Positions 18,396-27,832 of a stretch of DNA of 64,000 nucleotides are shown in pieces. Source of the stretch: JANQPD01 sp963715655 (lineage in GTDB: Bacteria > Bacteroidota > Bacteroidia > Flavobacteriales > Schleiferiaceae). The notes beneath the pieces were generated by a model, which was not told where the DNA came from, searched no databases, and saw only the letters and a program-made list of their open reading frames with translations. Location: NCBI GenBank assembly GCA_963715655.1, contig OY970262.1, forward strand, positions 558,001 to 622,000. Direction: 5' to 3'. The first letter of the stretch is position 1. Every line of letters starts with the position of its first letter. Position numbers and translations under genes: made by a program.

Positions 18396-19652
18396 CTAAT
18401 ATGTACTGCCTTGTTTTGAACTAGCCAATAAAGGAAATAGGCTGGAAAACAGCGTAATAGCCCAAGCTCTTTCCAGCATAGATTCCGTAATTATGCAAAG
18501 CGCAAAAAATAGAACGCTTAGTAAGAGTGTATGGTTTTTCATTTTTACAGCTTTATTCACTTGAACAATAAAAATACTGAGTAATATTAAAAGACCAATA
18601 AAACCGGTAGCGATGGTGGTTTCTAAATATTGGTTATGGGCGTTGAATTTCCGTTCCACACCTTTACTAAATCCTCTCTTTTTATACACATCAATCAATG
18701 CGGTTCGGTTGTCTCCTAACCCAGTGCCTACAATAGGATGCTCTTGTATTACATATTCCGCACTGCTCCACTCGGCCAGCCTATACGTGGCGCTATTAAA
18801 ATCAGTACCACTAATGTCATAATTAAAATTAGGGAGTTGCAAGTATCTTTCTTTTAAATGCTTAGGCGCAAATACCACAAACAAAAACATCAGCAAAAAA
18901 GGAATTATACCCAATGCTGCCATTTTAAAAGCCTTTTGCTTAATAGCATAAAACAGCGCACTACAGCCTAAAACTATAAGCAAAGCCAATACATTAATGC
19001 GTCCTTGTAACAAAATCATACCCATAAATAGAACTGCTAAACTCAAATAATAGTACCACTTGCGCCAAGCTATATGTTTAATAGCCTGCACAACTAAAAC
19101 AATTATGGCAATACCCACATACGTGCAGAGGTATCCCGGATGCATAAAATCTTCACTTAAAGCTTCATAAGAAAAAAGATTTTGCGTGTAGGTGCCTCCT
19201 GGCGATACTCTTATAAAAGAGCCAAGTTTAACGGCTTTTATAATGGAAGAAAGAAAGCACGCTGCCAGCACGGCTACATTACCCCAAACAAAGTATTGCA
19301 ACACTTTTTTCTGTTTTGTAGCCGATAGGAAATTTGCTGAGCTGACCACCACAAAAGGAATAATTAACAAACCTAGCTTTACTTTTAATTGGCCTAAGCC
19401 AGATGTTAAGTTAGAGCTCCACAATAAGCTGATGGCGTACCAGCCAAAAAATAAAACGAAGCTTATTACCAAGCCGTTTGATAGTAATTTAATAAAATCT
19501 TGTTTTTTACAAAATACTAAAGAGGCTATTAAAAGCGCTAGTAATGAAAGATTTATGAGTAGATGTTTCCCGAAGGGCATAAGAAAAAACACTAGACATA
19601 AAAGCCAAGTTAATGTGTTTTCTGCTTTATGATTGGTATTACCTGTTTGCAA
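18396..19652 (-). CDS. O-antigen ligase family protein
   Basis: A polytopic protein of 418 residues from the TTG at 19652, with about eleven membrane helices and the Wzy_C signature: a periplasmic loop with WSSAEYVIQEHPIVGTGLGDNR followed by KFNAHNQYLETTIATGFIGLLI. The longer frame to 19718 would run 80 bases into the upstream gene; TTG at 19652 gives a 14-base overlap with it and a hydrophilic N-terminus before helix 1. It is likely to join or polymerise the glycan made by the neighbouring transferases. A second protein of this class lies at 13553, so one may be ligase and the other polymerase. Confidence 0.85.
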   Translation of the reverse strand: MQTGNTNHKAENTLTWLLCLVFFLMPFGKHLLINLSLLALLIASLVFCKKQDFIKLLSNGLVISFVLFFGWYAISLLWSSNLTSGLGQLKVKLGLLIIPFVVVSSANFLSATKQKKVLQYFVWGNVAVLAACFLSSIIKAVKLGSFIRVSPGGTYTQNLFSYEALSEDFMHPGYLCTYVGIAIIVLVVQAIKHIAWRKWYYYLSLAVLFMGMILLQGRINVLALLIVLGCSALFYAIKQKAFKMAALGIIPFLLMFLFVVFAPKHLKERYLQLPNFNYDISGTDFNSATYRLAEWSSAEYVIQEHPIVGTGLGDNRTALIDVYKKRGFSKGVERKFNAHNQYLETTIATGFIGLLILLSIFIVQVNKAVKMKNHTLLLSVLFFALCIITESMLERAWAITLFSSLFPLLASSKQGSTY

Positions 19653-20715
19653 GTTTTTTCTTTTTATGTTTAATATAAAAAGGAATTTGTGCCAGCAAAA
19701 AAGCTGTTGCCAGCACAATTAGCAAAACATACTTAGCCCTTAAAACCGGATTTAAAAACCAAGCCATTGTAATAATTACCATGTTGGTAAGCAGTAGTGT
19801 AAGCGTTGCTTTTATATGATTAAAGCCAATATCAATTAATGCATGGTGAATGTGATTACGGTCTGCCGAAAAGGGAGATTTACGTAGAATAAAAACGCGT
19901 AGAAAAACCACGCGCAGGGTATCAGCAATGGGAATAATAAGTACGGCTAAAGAGAATACAACGGCATCTACGTGTTCTAAAACTGCCTCGTTAGTTTTTT
20001 CATTGGCTTGTAAAAAATAGATGGAAAGCAACGCGGCAAAAAAGCCAAGAATCATAGAGCCGGAATCGCCCATAAAAATTTTGGCATTAATAAAGTTATA
20101 GCGTAAAAAAGCCAACTGCGAACCGGCAATACAAAGTGCTAAAATTAAAAATAAGGGTTCATTTAAAAACCAAAACCAACCAGAATATACCACGCTTACT
20201 AAAATGCCGATGCAGGAACCAAGGCCATTAATACCATCAATAAAATTAAAGCTGTTTATAATGCCTAAAAAGAAAACCGCTGTAAGGGCAACGCTTAGGG
20301 CGTATGGTAAAGCATAAACCCCAAATAGTCCAAAAAGCTCCTCCAAACGAATATCTCCTTGAAAAATGATAATGGCAATGGCTAGTACTTGTCCAAAAAG
20401 CTTTTTGTAAGGCATTAGCGGATATAAATCATCTTTTACACCGGTAATAAAAAGAATGAAAAGACCCACCAATACAGAGTTTAACGCGGTATTAGAAAGA
20501 TGCGCGGTAAAAAAAACAAAGGAAATTATTAGGCCACCAAAAATGGCAATACCGCCTAATGGTGATATTCGGTTACCGTGTTTTTTACGCGCGTCAGGTA
20601 AATCATACAGTTTTTTTACCAAACTTAAACGAATAATGGCGGGTATAGAAAAATAGGTAATTACGAATGCAGTAACAAACGCTAGCAGTGGAATAAATGG
20701 AATAATTTTGCCCAT
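19639..20715 (-). CDS. Undecaprenyl-phosphate sugar-1-phosphate transferase (WecA/TagO-MraY family)
   Basis: This family transfers a sugar-1-phosphate from UDP-sugar to undecaprenyl phosphate, the first step of lipid-linked glycan synthesis. The 358-residue protein has about ten membrane helices and the family motifs PLGGIAIFGG, FNFIDGINGLG, AKIFMGDSGSMILGFF and NHIHHALIDIGF. The ATG at 20715 gives the normal N-terminus (GKIIPFIPLLAFVTAF); the TTG at 20733 adds six residues. TATTTTTA, one base off the -7 consensus, lies just upstream of the ATG. It is the probable initiating enzyme of the polysaccharide pathway here. Confidence 0.93.
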   Translation of the reverse strand: MGKIIPFIPLLAFVTAFVITYFSIPAIIRLSLVKKLYDLPDARKKHGNRISPLGGIAIFGGLIISFVFFTAHLSNTALNSVLVGLFILFITGVKDDLYPLMPYKKLFGQVLAIAIIIFQGDIRLEELFGLFGVYALPYALSVALTAVFFLGIINSFNFIDGINGLGSCIGILVSVVYSGWFWFLNEPLFLILALCIAGSQLAFLRYNFINAKIFMGDSGSMILGFFAALLSIYFLQANEKTNEAVLEHVDAVVFSLAVLIIPIADTLRVVFLRVFILRKSPFSADRNHIHHALIDIGFNHIKATLTLLLTNMVIITMAWFLNPVLRAKYVLLIVLATAFLLAQIPFYIKHKKKKLANR

Positions 20716-20746
20716 GAAGCGGTAAAAATACAATTATGTGGTAAGG

Positions 20747-21577
20747 TTACATTTGCTTTTGCGCAATAGCTTTTTTATTAACCCTCTTACGGGTTTTATC
20801 AAACAACCATCCGTGCTTATTAAAATATTGCCAAGCCGAACGTAAATGGCGCTTTAAATGCACGCCATCTTTATAGGAATCTTTTTGGTATTCATGCACA
20901 ATTTGCACGTGGGGCCAAAATAAATTTTCAGCAATTTTACCCATTCTTCGTGATAAATCAACATCTTCCAAATATAGAAAAAAGCGTTCGTCAAAACCCT
21001 GAATTTGCTGCAATAAACTGTGGCGGCACACCATAAAACAGCCGCTTAACACGGGCACGAACATGGCTTCATCAGGATTTAAATGTGCCAATTGATACTT
21101 GTTTTCTCTTGTTTTAAAAAGTGTTCGTAAAGGCTTGGGTAAAAAACGTCTTAGAAATAAATCAGCAGGAGCGGGCAATAACTTACGCAATCCTTGATCT
21201 TTCCCATCAGGCCATATTACTTTAGGCATTAGTAATCCAATACGTGGATTGGCATCTAAAAAGTGAACCATTTTAAACAGAATTTCTGGCTTAAAATGCA
21301 CATCAGGATTGCAAATAATATTATAGCGTGTGCGAAATTTAGGGTTTAAAATAACCTTATTATGTGCAGCACCGTAGCCAATATTTTTACTTAGCGCTAT
21401 GTAATGTACGTTTGGCGGCAACCGCATTTCACTAAAAAAGCTTGAAGAATTTGGTGCATTATCAATAAAAACCAATTGAACATTGCATTGGTCTGTTACC
21501 ATGCTTTGCATTAGTTTTTGAACTTGCTGGCGGGTGTTGTGATACAGCACCACGGAAATTACCACATCATGCGGCAT
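20747..21577 (-). CDS. Glycosyltransferase family 2 (rhamnosyltransferase-like)
   Basis: A 276-residue cytoplasmic GT-A enzyme. It has the N-terminal VISVVLYHNTRQQVQKLM strand-helix, VFIDNAPNSS, SKNIGYGAAHNKVI, the DXD-equivalent ICNPDVHF (about residues 87-94), and the acceptor region SGCFMVCRHSLLQQIQGFDERFFLYLEDVDLSRRM, which is typical of WbbL-like rhamnosyltransferases. It overlaps the preceding gene by 11 bases and belongs to the minus-strand polysaccharide operon. Substrates are not known. Confidence 0.9.
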   Translation of the reverse strand: MPHDVVISVVLYHNTRQQVQKLMQSMVTDQCNVQLVFIDNAPNSSSFFSEMRLPPNVHYIALSKNIGYGAAHNKVILNPKFRTRYNIICNPDVHFKPEILFKMVHFLDANPRIGLLMPKVIWPDGKDQGLRKLLPAPADLFLRRFLPKPLRTLFKTRENKYQLAHLNPDEAMFVPVLSGCFMVCRHSLLQQIQGFDERFFLYLEDVDLSRRMGKIAENLFWPHVQIVHEYQKDSYKDGVHLKRHLRSAWQYFNKHGWLFDKTRKRVNKKAIAQKQM

Positions 21578-22451
21578 ACTTAAAAAAGATTGGATTTTTT
21601 TGTTTCATCTCCTTAAAATGCTTCCACATTTTAGCTCGATATTTAACGAGCCAAAGGTACACAGGAACTAATCGAAAATTACCTTTAAATGTACTAATTA
21701 CAGCTCCTCCAAAAGCCTTTAAAAGTAAGAGCCAACTGCTTTTTTCCAAATCATGTCTAAACAGTACAAATAAATAACCATCGGTATAGCTTTTAAATCG
21801 CTGCTTTATTTCTTGGGTGCCCATTCCATCATATTTAGCAAAGCGCGAAGGATGAAAATTTCGTAAGCTATGCACAAATGTAAATGTGCCAAGCGCGGTG
21901 CAGCGCAGGTAATAATCTAAATCTTCAGAGCTACCATATTCGGCTCCTGCGCCAAGCAATTCATCAAAAAAGCCTACCTGCTTTACTTTTTTGTAGGGTA
22001 AAATTAAAGCAACACTCGCCACGTATGGTAGTAACTTTTCTTTTCCTGATACTCTATTTACGGCAGGGTAGCGCTTGTAGTCACTGCCATCTTCTTCGCT
22101 GCATACGCGTCCTAAATAAAATTTATTTACCGATATTTCTCGCTGAAAAGCGGTGAAAAAATGATGGTCAAAAGTGGTATCGTCATCCGGGAAAAGCACA
22201 AAATCAGTTGCTTCATCTTGGCCAAAAAGATTGCGTAAAGCTACGTTTCTAGCTTTACTAAGACTCAAACGTTCGGCTACTTCAATGGTTGTAATTTGCA
22301 CATTGGTATGCGTGCTTTTAAACGTGTGCTTTTGTTGTTGCAACACTATTATTATCAAAACTTTAAGTTCCGTATGTTCCGGATTTATAGAATCGCAAAG
22401 TTTAGTAAGCAACGGTACACTATTGCCGGTGCAAATCATGGTAATATGCAT
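21567..22451 (-). CDS. Glycosyltransferase family 2-like protein
   Basis: A 294-residue GT-A type protein. Landmarks are SKARNVALRNLF (about residues 70-81), the metal-binding motif FVLFPDDDTTFD (about 88-99) and GAGAEYGSSEDLDYYLRC, the ED pair of the acceptor site. The C-terminus has a hydrophobic, partly amphipathic segment (LLLLKAFGGAVISTF) that may sit on the membrane. It shares one base with the upstream GT2 gene and overlaps the next by 11 bases. The N-terminal nucleotide-binding strand (HITMICTGN) is less standard than in the neighbours. Confidence 0.83.
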   Translation of the reverse strand: MHITMICTGNSVPLLTKLCDSINPEHTELKVLIIIVLQQQKHTFKSTHTNVQITTIEVAERLSLSKARNVALRNLFGQDEATDFVLFPDDDTTFDHHFFTAFQREISVNKFYLGRVCSEEDGSDYKRYPAVNRVSGKEKLLPYVASVALILPYKKVKQVGFFDELLGAGAEYGSSEDLDYYLRCTALGTFTFVHSLRNFHPSRFAKYDGMGTQEIKQRFKSYTDGYLFVLFRHDLEKSSWLLLLKAFGGAVISTFKGNFRLVPVYLWLVKYRAKMWKHFKEMKQKNPIFFKYAA

Positions 22452-23428
22452 CAGCTATTTTTTTTTACCATGGTAGAACCTGCAATCGGGCTTAAGCCAT
22501 TATAAATTAACTTTATGGCAAAGGGTGGTAGCAAACGCGCCATCCATAAGTAAATTTTTGCTTGCGTAACTTCAGAGTTTAGCTTTAAGCATGCCTTTAA
22601 ATGTTTTATACTAAAAGTGCGGTTATAATTATGAAAAAGATAAGAGCGGCCCATGTATAAATGATACATGCTTTGCTTAAACGCAGGTGTTTTATCCTCT
22701 GCTGTTTTTATCCGTTTCATTTCAGCTAAATCTTCCAGCGTCATGTTACCCGAGCGTATGCTGCGTTGCGCAATTTCATCAAAACGGGTGCTGTTGGCTT
22801 TGGCCGATAAAGAGGTAGGAACAATGCGGTATTGCATAACTACTTGCGGCAATTGATACACTTTACCGTGCAAAGAAAGTTGATACATAATCATGTAATC
22901 TACTATGTATTGTTGTACGGGTTCATAATATCCACCAACTAAATCAAACGCCTTTTTGGTAAACATTACCGCGCTGTGCGACCATGGATTGCGCTTGTCC
23001 TGATGTTGCCTTATATCCGCATCAGTAACGGGCTTTTTTTCAGTATAAACGTACGTACCATCTTTATCAATAATATCTACAAAACCACCCACCGCTACAT
23101 ACGCTTTATTTTGCTCTAAGAAGTTAACCTGATGTTCTAATTTGTTATGCACCCAAAGGTCATCGGCATCAATTATAGCAATGTACTTTCCGCTGCTTTG
23201 CGCTATGGCGCGATTTTTTGCGGTGGCCACACCCGTGTTTTCTTGTTGGGTAAGCATAATTCGAGGGTCTGAAAACTCTTTAACTTTAGCCACCGTTGCA
23301 TCCGTAGAACCATCATCTACAATTATAAATTCAAAATCGCCAAACGATTGATTTAAAACAGATTGTATAGTTTCACCTATGTAAGGCAAACCATTTTTCA
23401 CCGTCATTATTACGCTAATCAGTGGCAT
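22451..23428 (-). CDS. Glycosyltransferase family 2
   Basis: A 325-residue inverting GT-A enzyme with the textbook N-terminus ISVIMTVKNGLPYIGETIQS, FIIVDDGSTDAT (about residues 34-45), TGVATAKNRAI, the DXD motif in IAIIDADDLW (about 83-92) and the acceptor-side WSHSAVMFTKKAFDLVGGY. The C-terminal third is helical with a hydrophobic stretch (LPPFAIKLIYNGL). The ATG lies inside the last 14 bases of the flippase gene, so the two are translationally coupled. Confidence 0.93.
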   Translation of the reverse strand: MPLISVIMTVKNGLPYIGETIQSVLNQSFGDFEFIIVDDGSTDATVAKVKEFSDPRIMLTQQENTGVATAKNRAIAQSSGKYIAIIDADDLWVHNKLEHQVNFLEQNKAYVAVGGFVDIIDKDGTYVYTEKKPVTDADIRQHQDKRNPWSHSAVMFTKKAFDLVGGYYEPVQQYIVDYMIMYQLSLHGKVYQLPQVVMQYRIVPTSLSAKANSTRFDEIAQRSIRSGNMTLEDLAEMKRIKTAEDKTPAFKQSMYHLYMGRSYLFHNYNRTFSIKHLKACLKLNSEVTQAKIYLWMARLLPPFAIKLIYNGLSPIAGSTMVKKNS

Positions 23429-24668
23429 TTAGCTTGTTTAAATTTTTATAAAACAAAACTACGGCTCCTATCGCAATTAGTGTTTCAGTGGTAAGTCTTA
23501 CCCAAGCGGCACCTTCCACACCGTAGGCAGAAATCCACCAAATGTTTAGCAATATACTGAGCACTCCGGTACCTATAATTACATACATATAGCCTTTGTC
23601 TTTTCTTAAAATAAGCAAACCTTGCTGCAAGCTCATGTGTGCAAAAGCGCCTACAAATAGCATGGGCGACATAATGACCAAAAGACGCGAGGAACTTTGA
23701 TAATCGGCACCAAAAAGTATTTTAATGGCCCAAGGAGCTAAAAGCGCTAAACTTAAGGTTACCAAGGCTGTAGCACCGGCTAGTAACCACAAACTTTTAG
23801 TATGTGCTTTTTTAAATACGGCCATACCCTGCTTATGCTTTTGCGATAAAAAAGGATAAAGCGCACCGTGCAATGGCTGAAAAAGAAAACTTTGAGCAAC
23901 GTTTATAAGTTTGGATGCTGCCGCAAATAAACCCAATTGTAACGGTGATAGTAAAAATCCGCCAATTAAAATGGAGCTAAAACCGTAAATACGTGTAAAA
24001 AAGTTAGATACAAACACAAAACGACCTTCCCATAAAACAGCTTTTACAGCGCGGGTTTTGGGCTTTATCCAGCGCAAGCCATCTATTTTTTTAAAGGCAT
24101 ACCAAAGGGTTAAAATACCTACACCTACTTGCGTGATGCCGTTAATAAAGGTTACGTAATAGTAATCGGCTTCTTGATTTATAAACACAAACAACAGCAG
24201 CGCGGCCAAGCCTTTAATTACCACATTTGCCAAAGCCATTACGCCAACTTTTTGCACTCCGTAAAATAAAAAATTTGGATACAGCGCCCAGCCTAATACT
24301 ATGGGAAAGGAAAGCCATAGTAAAAGAGCATTTTCTTGAAATTGACCCACCGATACAATTAGAATAACAAAAACAGCCAGAGCAATAGCAAACAGCCATG
24401 CTTTGGCCACCATTACGGATGAAAAGATGAGCGAAACTTTTTCACGATTATCAGCAAAAGCGGCAATTTTACGGGTGGCCGTGCTAAAAAAACTGTAATC
24501 AACCACCACCACTAAATACAATAAAACAACCCCGGCAAACTCTACCAATCCGTAGTTATTTGGCCCAATGGTACGCGTAATGTACGGTATTGTAATAAGC
24601 GGAAAAACGTAATTCGCAAATTGCGAAAGCGTGAGATAGCTTATATTTCTGGTTAGTTTTGCCGCCAA
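23415..24668 (-). CDS. Polysaccharide flippase (Wzx/MATE-like, RfbX family)
   Basis: Translocates lipid-linked oligosaccharide units across the inner membrane. The 417-residue protein has 12 or more hydrophobic helices and the family N-terminus SYLTLSQFANYVFPLITIPYITRTIGPNNYG. The TTG start at 24668 fits family alignment; the frame continues upstream for about 20 codons without ATG or GTG. It is the first gene of the minus-strand polysaccharide unit and is divergent from the GT14 gene. With the WecA-like and Wzy-like genes it completes a Wzx/Wzy-type pathway. Confidence 0.92.
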   Translation of the reverse strand: MAAKLTRNISYLTLSQFANYVFPLITIPYITRTIGPNNYGLVEFAGVVLLYLVVVVDYSFFSTATRKIAAFADNREKVSLIFSSVMVAKAWLFAIALAVFVILIVSVGQFQENALLLWLSFPIVLGWALYPNFLFYGVQKVGVMALANVVIKGLAALLLFVFINQEADYYYVTFINGITQVGVGILTLWYAFKKIDGLRWIKPKTRAVKAVLWEGRFVFVSNFFTRIYGFSSILIGGFLLSPLQLGLFAAASKLINVAQSFLFQPLHGALYPFLSQKHKQGMAVFKKAHTKSLWLLAGATALVTLSLALLAPWAIKILFGADYQSSSRLLVIMSPMLFVGAFAHMSLQQGLLILRKDKGYMYVIIGTGVLSILLNIWWISAYGVEGAAWVRLTTETLIAIGAVVLFYKNLNKLNATD

Positions 24669-24754
24669 CGGAATAATTTGCCGCGAAATTAAGTATTTGG
24701 CTGTTGCCGATGCTAAACGTGCTTTTATGATTCTGCTTTAAGCAAGGAAAACAA

Positions 24755-25609
24755 ATGAAAATAGCGTATTTAATTGTTGCGCACCACAACTTTGCGCACC
24801 TCAAAAGATTGATACAAAGCTTACAAGATGCCGATGCTCAATTTTTTATTCACATAGATAGCCGAGCTTCTTTCTCCTCAACAGGTTGGCCAAACAACGT
24901 GCATTTTATAAAACGCCAGAAAGTATTTTGGGGTACAATTTCTCAAGTAGAAGTAACCTTAAACCTACTAAAAGCGGCTAAACTAAAAAAGGCTGAATAC
25001 TTCTGTTTGCTGAGCGGTACGGACTATCCGGTAAAACCGTTGAAAGAATTTTATACAAAACTAGCATTTGAAAAAGTGGAGTATATTAATATTTTAGAAG
25101 GGGCGCAGCCTTCTAAACCTATGACTAGATTGAGTAGATTTTACCTGCCCAATTTTGATAAGCGCGCAAAGGGTTTTAGAGCAACCTTTATTAAACTTAT
25201 GGAAAAAGCGGTTACTGTATTTTTACCCAAAGCAAAACCACCATTACCCGTTTTTGTGGGTTCTAATTGGTTTATTTTAAGTGATGGATGTGTGGCATAT
25301 ATGTTAAAATACTTGGAGCAAAACCCAAGCTATTTATCCTATTTTAAATATACGCTTTGCCCAGATGAATCTTTTTTTCAAACGCTCATTGGTAATTCAG
25401 AATTTAGAAAAATGTGTTTGCATAATCTTACTTATACTGATTGGGAGGTAGAAAATCCACCGGCAGAAATAGAAAAACGACACGTACAACTATTGCAAAC
25501 CACTAGCCACTTTACAGATATTTACGGTGCTTATACCCCTTATTTTGCACGAAAATTCGGAGCAAATGGAGCTGAAATCTGTACGCTTATTGATAAGGAA
25601 CTTCGCTAA
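24755..25609 (+). CDS. Core-2/I-branching beta-1,6-GlcNAc-transferase-like (GT14)
   Basis: A 284-residue protein of the GT14 group found in bacterial polysaccharide loci. Landmarks are KIAYLIVAHHNFAHLKRLIQSL at the start, FIHIDSRA, CLLSGTDYPVKPLKEF (about residues 88-103), VGSNWFILS and LCPDESFFQTLIGNS, which are the conserved blocks of the branching-enzyme family. It is divergent from the flippase gene and ends 12 bp before a convergent small gene. It probably adds a branch sugar; acceptor unknown. Confidence 0.88.
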   Translation: MKIAYLIVAHHNFAHLKRLIQSLQDADAQFFIHIDSRASFSSTGWPNNVHFIKRQKVFWGTISQVEVTLNLLKAAKLKKAEYFCLLSGTDYPVKPLKEFYTKLAFEKVEYINILEGAQPSKPMTRLSRFYLPNFDKRAKGFRATFIKLMEKAVTVFLPKAKPPLPVFVGSNWFILSDGCVAYMLKYLEQNPSYLSYFKYTLCPDESFFQTLIGNSEFRKMCLHNLTYTDWEVENPPAEIEKRHVQLLQTTSHFTDIYGAYTPYFARKFGANGAEICTLIDKELR

Positions 25610-25621
25610 CCGAAATAGGTT

Positions 25622-25807
25622 TTAGAGAAGAAACTTAGGCAAAAACATACTGGCTAAATACCAGCGCCAACCGGTTCTATTTTTAGGATTGTAGCGCACT
25701 ACTTGTCCAAAATGATACATGCACAGCACGCGGTCAAATTTTTTGCGTAAAAAGTAAAACCCTTGTTCTAAATGAAACTGCTCTTTGCTTTGTTGATCTT
25801 CTGGCAT
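25622..25807 (-). CDS. Small protein downstream of dnaG
   Basis: A 61-residue frame starting with ATG two bases after the dnaG stop, on the same strand. It begins with a charged helix (EDQQSKEQFHLEQGFYFLRKKFDRV) and ends in an aromatic, basic tail (RTGWRWYLASMFLPKFLL). The tight spacing to dnaG and the ordered composition argue that it is a real gene translated in the same message, but I recognise no family. Confidence 0.45.
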   Translation of the reverse strand: MPEDQQSKEQFHLEQGFYFLRKKFDRVLCMYHFGQVVRYNPKNRTGWRWYLASMFLPKFLL

Positions 25808-25809
25808 AT

Positions 25810-27825
25810 TTATATAATCCTATTCAACTTTTTATTGGCTTCGTTTTTCAGCACGGTTAGCTTTTTTAAAAGTTCCATACTTACTTGATAGGCATCGCCT
25901 TCTTTTTTAGAAATCTCGTTTTGCAATTCCTTAATCATCCCGCTAAGGTGGCGTTGCTTAAATCGCCAAACCGCTTGCTTAGCATATTTAGGTACGGTAG
26001 CTTCCAAACTTGGTGTATGAATGTTTTTCTTTTCCCAATTGTGCAAATCGTACCGCTCAAAAAATAAATCAGCGGCTAACTGTACTAATTTTTGCTCCTC
26101 GTGGCGCGTAAAGTATTGATGAGCTGGTACCTGATGCTCCTTATTATAATATGATTTATAGGCATTTAAAAACGTATTAAAAATGGGCTGCTGAAACTCC
26201 AATTTATCTTCATCTAATTCTAATAACACAAACTCACCCACGGTTTCCTGAATTTCCTCTTCCTCTTTATCAGGATTTTCACTAGCCTCCATAGACTCAA
26301 ATTCCTCATCTTTATCCTTTTCATCTTCCATGGGCAAGCTCGGAAAATTGAGCATAAGCCAACAAAGTGCTCGTTCCTGCTCGTAATTAATATGCGTAAT
26401 TTGATTCAGCATACTGTTGGTTTCAGAAGGAGCTTCTGCCGCTTCAGAAGCTTCATCTTCCTTCACCACTTGCATGGCTTGTCGGTTTTGGGTACGTCTT
26501 GCCTGTTTTTCTTCTTCTTGAATTTTCTTTTTACGAAGCTGTGCTAACTCACTAAACAACACGCGTTCATCGTATTTCATAATGCGGGCGCACTCTCGCA
26601 CGTAAGCATCACGCTCCAATGCATCAGGTATTAGCGCTATACTTTCCACCATTTCTTTGGCGGCTTTTGAGCGCTCTAGCGGACTATCTGCCGCATCGCT
26701 TAAAAGCAATTCGGCTTTAAAACTTAAAAAATCTTGGCGCTTTTCAGCGATGTATTCTTTTAGCTCAATTCCAGAGTTTTTCTTAGCGTAAGAATCTGGA
26801 TCTTCGCCATCAGGAAATAATACTACACGCACATTCATGCCTTCTTGAAGCACCATGTCAATACCGCGCAAAGAAGCTTTTATACCCGCAGCATCGCCAT
26901 CAAACAGAAAGGTTAAATTCTGAGTGTAGCGCTTTACTAAATTTATTTGGTCGGTAGTAAGCGATGTTCCCGAAGAGGCTACCACGTTTTTTACACCCGC
27001 TTGATGCAAACTAATTACATCGGTATAGCCTTCTACCAAAAAGCATTCGTCCTCTCGGCTCAGTTCATTTTTCGCTTGAAAAAGCCCATAAAGCGTTTTG
27101 CTTTTATGATAAATTTCACTTTCCGGACTGTTGAGGTATTTGGCGATTTTAGCTTCCCGCTGAAGGGTACGTCCACCAAAGCCTAGCACCCGCCCAGTAT
27201 GACTTAAGATAGGAAACATTACTCTTCCGCGAAAGCGATCACTTCGTCTGCCGCCATCTACTTTAGTAAGCCCCGTTTTTTCTAAATAAGATAGTTGGTA
27301 AGCTTCAGCTAACGCAGCGTTAGTAAAAGCTTCATACTCCTCATGGCTATAGCCAAGGGCAAATTCTTTAATTGTTTCTTCGGTAAAACCTCGCTCTTTA
27401 AAATAGGAAAGCCCAATGCTGCGCCCTTTATCACTTTCCCACAGCTGCTGGGCAAAATATTTTAGCGCAAAATCATTAACTAAGTAAAGGCTTTCTTTTT
27501 CTGAACGCGCCTTTTTCTCTTCGTCTGATTGCTGCGTTTCTTCCAACTCAATATTGTAACGATTGGCAAGGTAGCGCAAGGCTTCAGGATAAGTGTAGTG
27601 TTCATGTTCCATGAGGAAACTCACCACATTACCACCTTTGCCACTACTAAAATCTTTGAAAATTTGCTTGGCAGGAGAAACCATAAACGAAGGTGTTTTT
27701 TCGTTCACAAAAGGACTTAGTCCTTTGTAATTACTCCCTGATTTTTTGAGTTGCACAAAATCGCCCACCACCTCTTCAATGATGGTGGTTTCAAAAATTT
27801 TATCTATGGTTTCACGGGTAATCAC
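25810..27825 (-). CDS. dnaG: DNA primase lacking the zinc ligands
   Basis: Synthesises RNA primers at the replication fork. The 671-residue protein has the N-terminal primase domain, the TOPRIM core (CFLVEGYTDVISLHQAG about residues 265-281, FLFDGDAAGIKA about 310-321) and a C-terminal helicase-binding region. The N-terminal CHC2 zinc ribbon normally reads CPFH...CFGC; here the four ligand positions are Ser37, Val40, Asp58 and Ser61 (SPFVNEKTPSF, FKDFSSGKGG), so no zinc can bind, although the fold residues around them are kept. As I recall this is shared by flavobacterial primases. The GTG start is seven bases after a -7 box. Confidence 0.95.
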   Translation of the reverse strand: MITRETIDKIFETTIIEEVVGDFVQLKKSGSNYKGLSPFVNEKTPSFMVSPAKQIFKDFSSGKGGNVVSFLMEHEHYTYPEALRYLANRYNIELEETQQSDEEKKARSEKESLYLVNDFALKYFAQQLWESDKGRSIGLSYFKERGFTEETIKEFALGYSHEEYEAFTNAALAEAYQLSYLEKTGLTKVDGGRRSDRFRGRVMFPILSHTGRVLGFGGRTLQREAKIAKYLNSPESEIYHKSKTLYGLFQAKNELSREDECFLVEGYTDVISLHQAGVKNVVASSGTSLTTDQINLVKRYTQNLTFLFDGDAAGIKASLRGIDMVLQEGMNVRVVLFPDGEDPDSYAKKNSGIELKEYIAEKRQDFLSFKAELLLSDAADSPLERSKAAKEMVESIALIPDALERDAYVRECARIMKYDERVLFSELAQLRKKKIQEEEKQARRTQNRQAMQVVKEDEASEAAEAPSETNSMLNQITHINYEQERALCWLMLNFPSLPMEDEKDKDEEFESMEASENPDKEEEEIQETVGEFVLLELDEDKLEFQQPIFNTFLNAYKSYYNKEHQVPAHQYFTRHEEQKLVQLAADLFFERYDLHNWEKKNIHTPSLEATVPKYAKQAVWRFKQRHLSGMIKELQNEISKKEGDAYQVSMELLKKLTVLKNEANKKLNRII

Positions 27826-27832
27826 AAGGCTG

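Noticed and set aside
24556..24804. 82-codon minus-strand frame upstream of the flippase
   Set aside because: Lies in another frame across the flippase start and the divergent GT14 start; no protein-like features.
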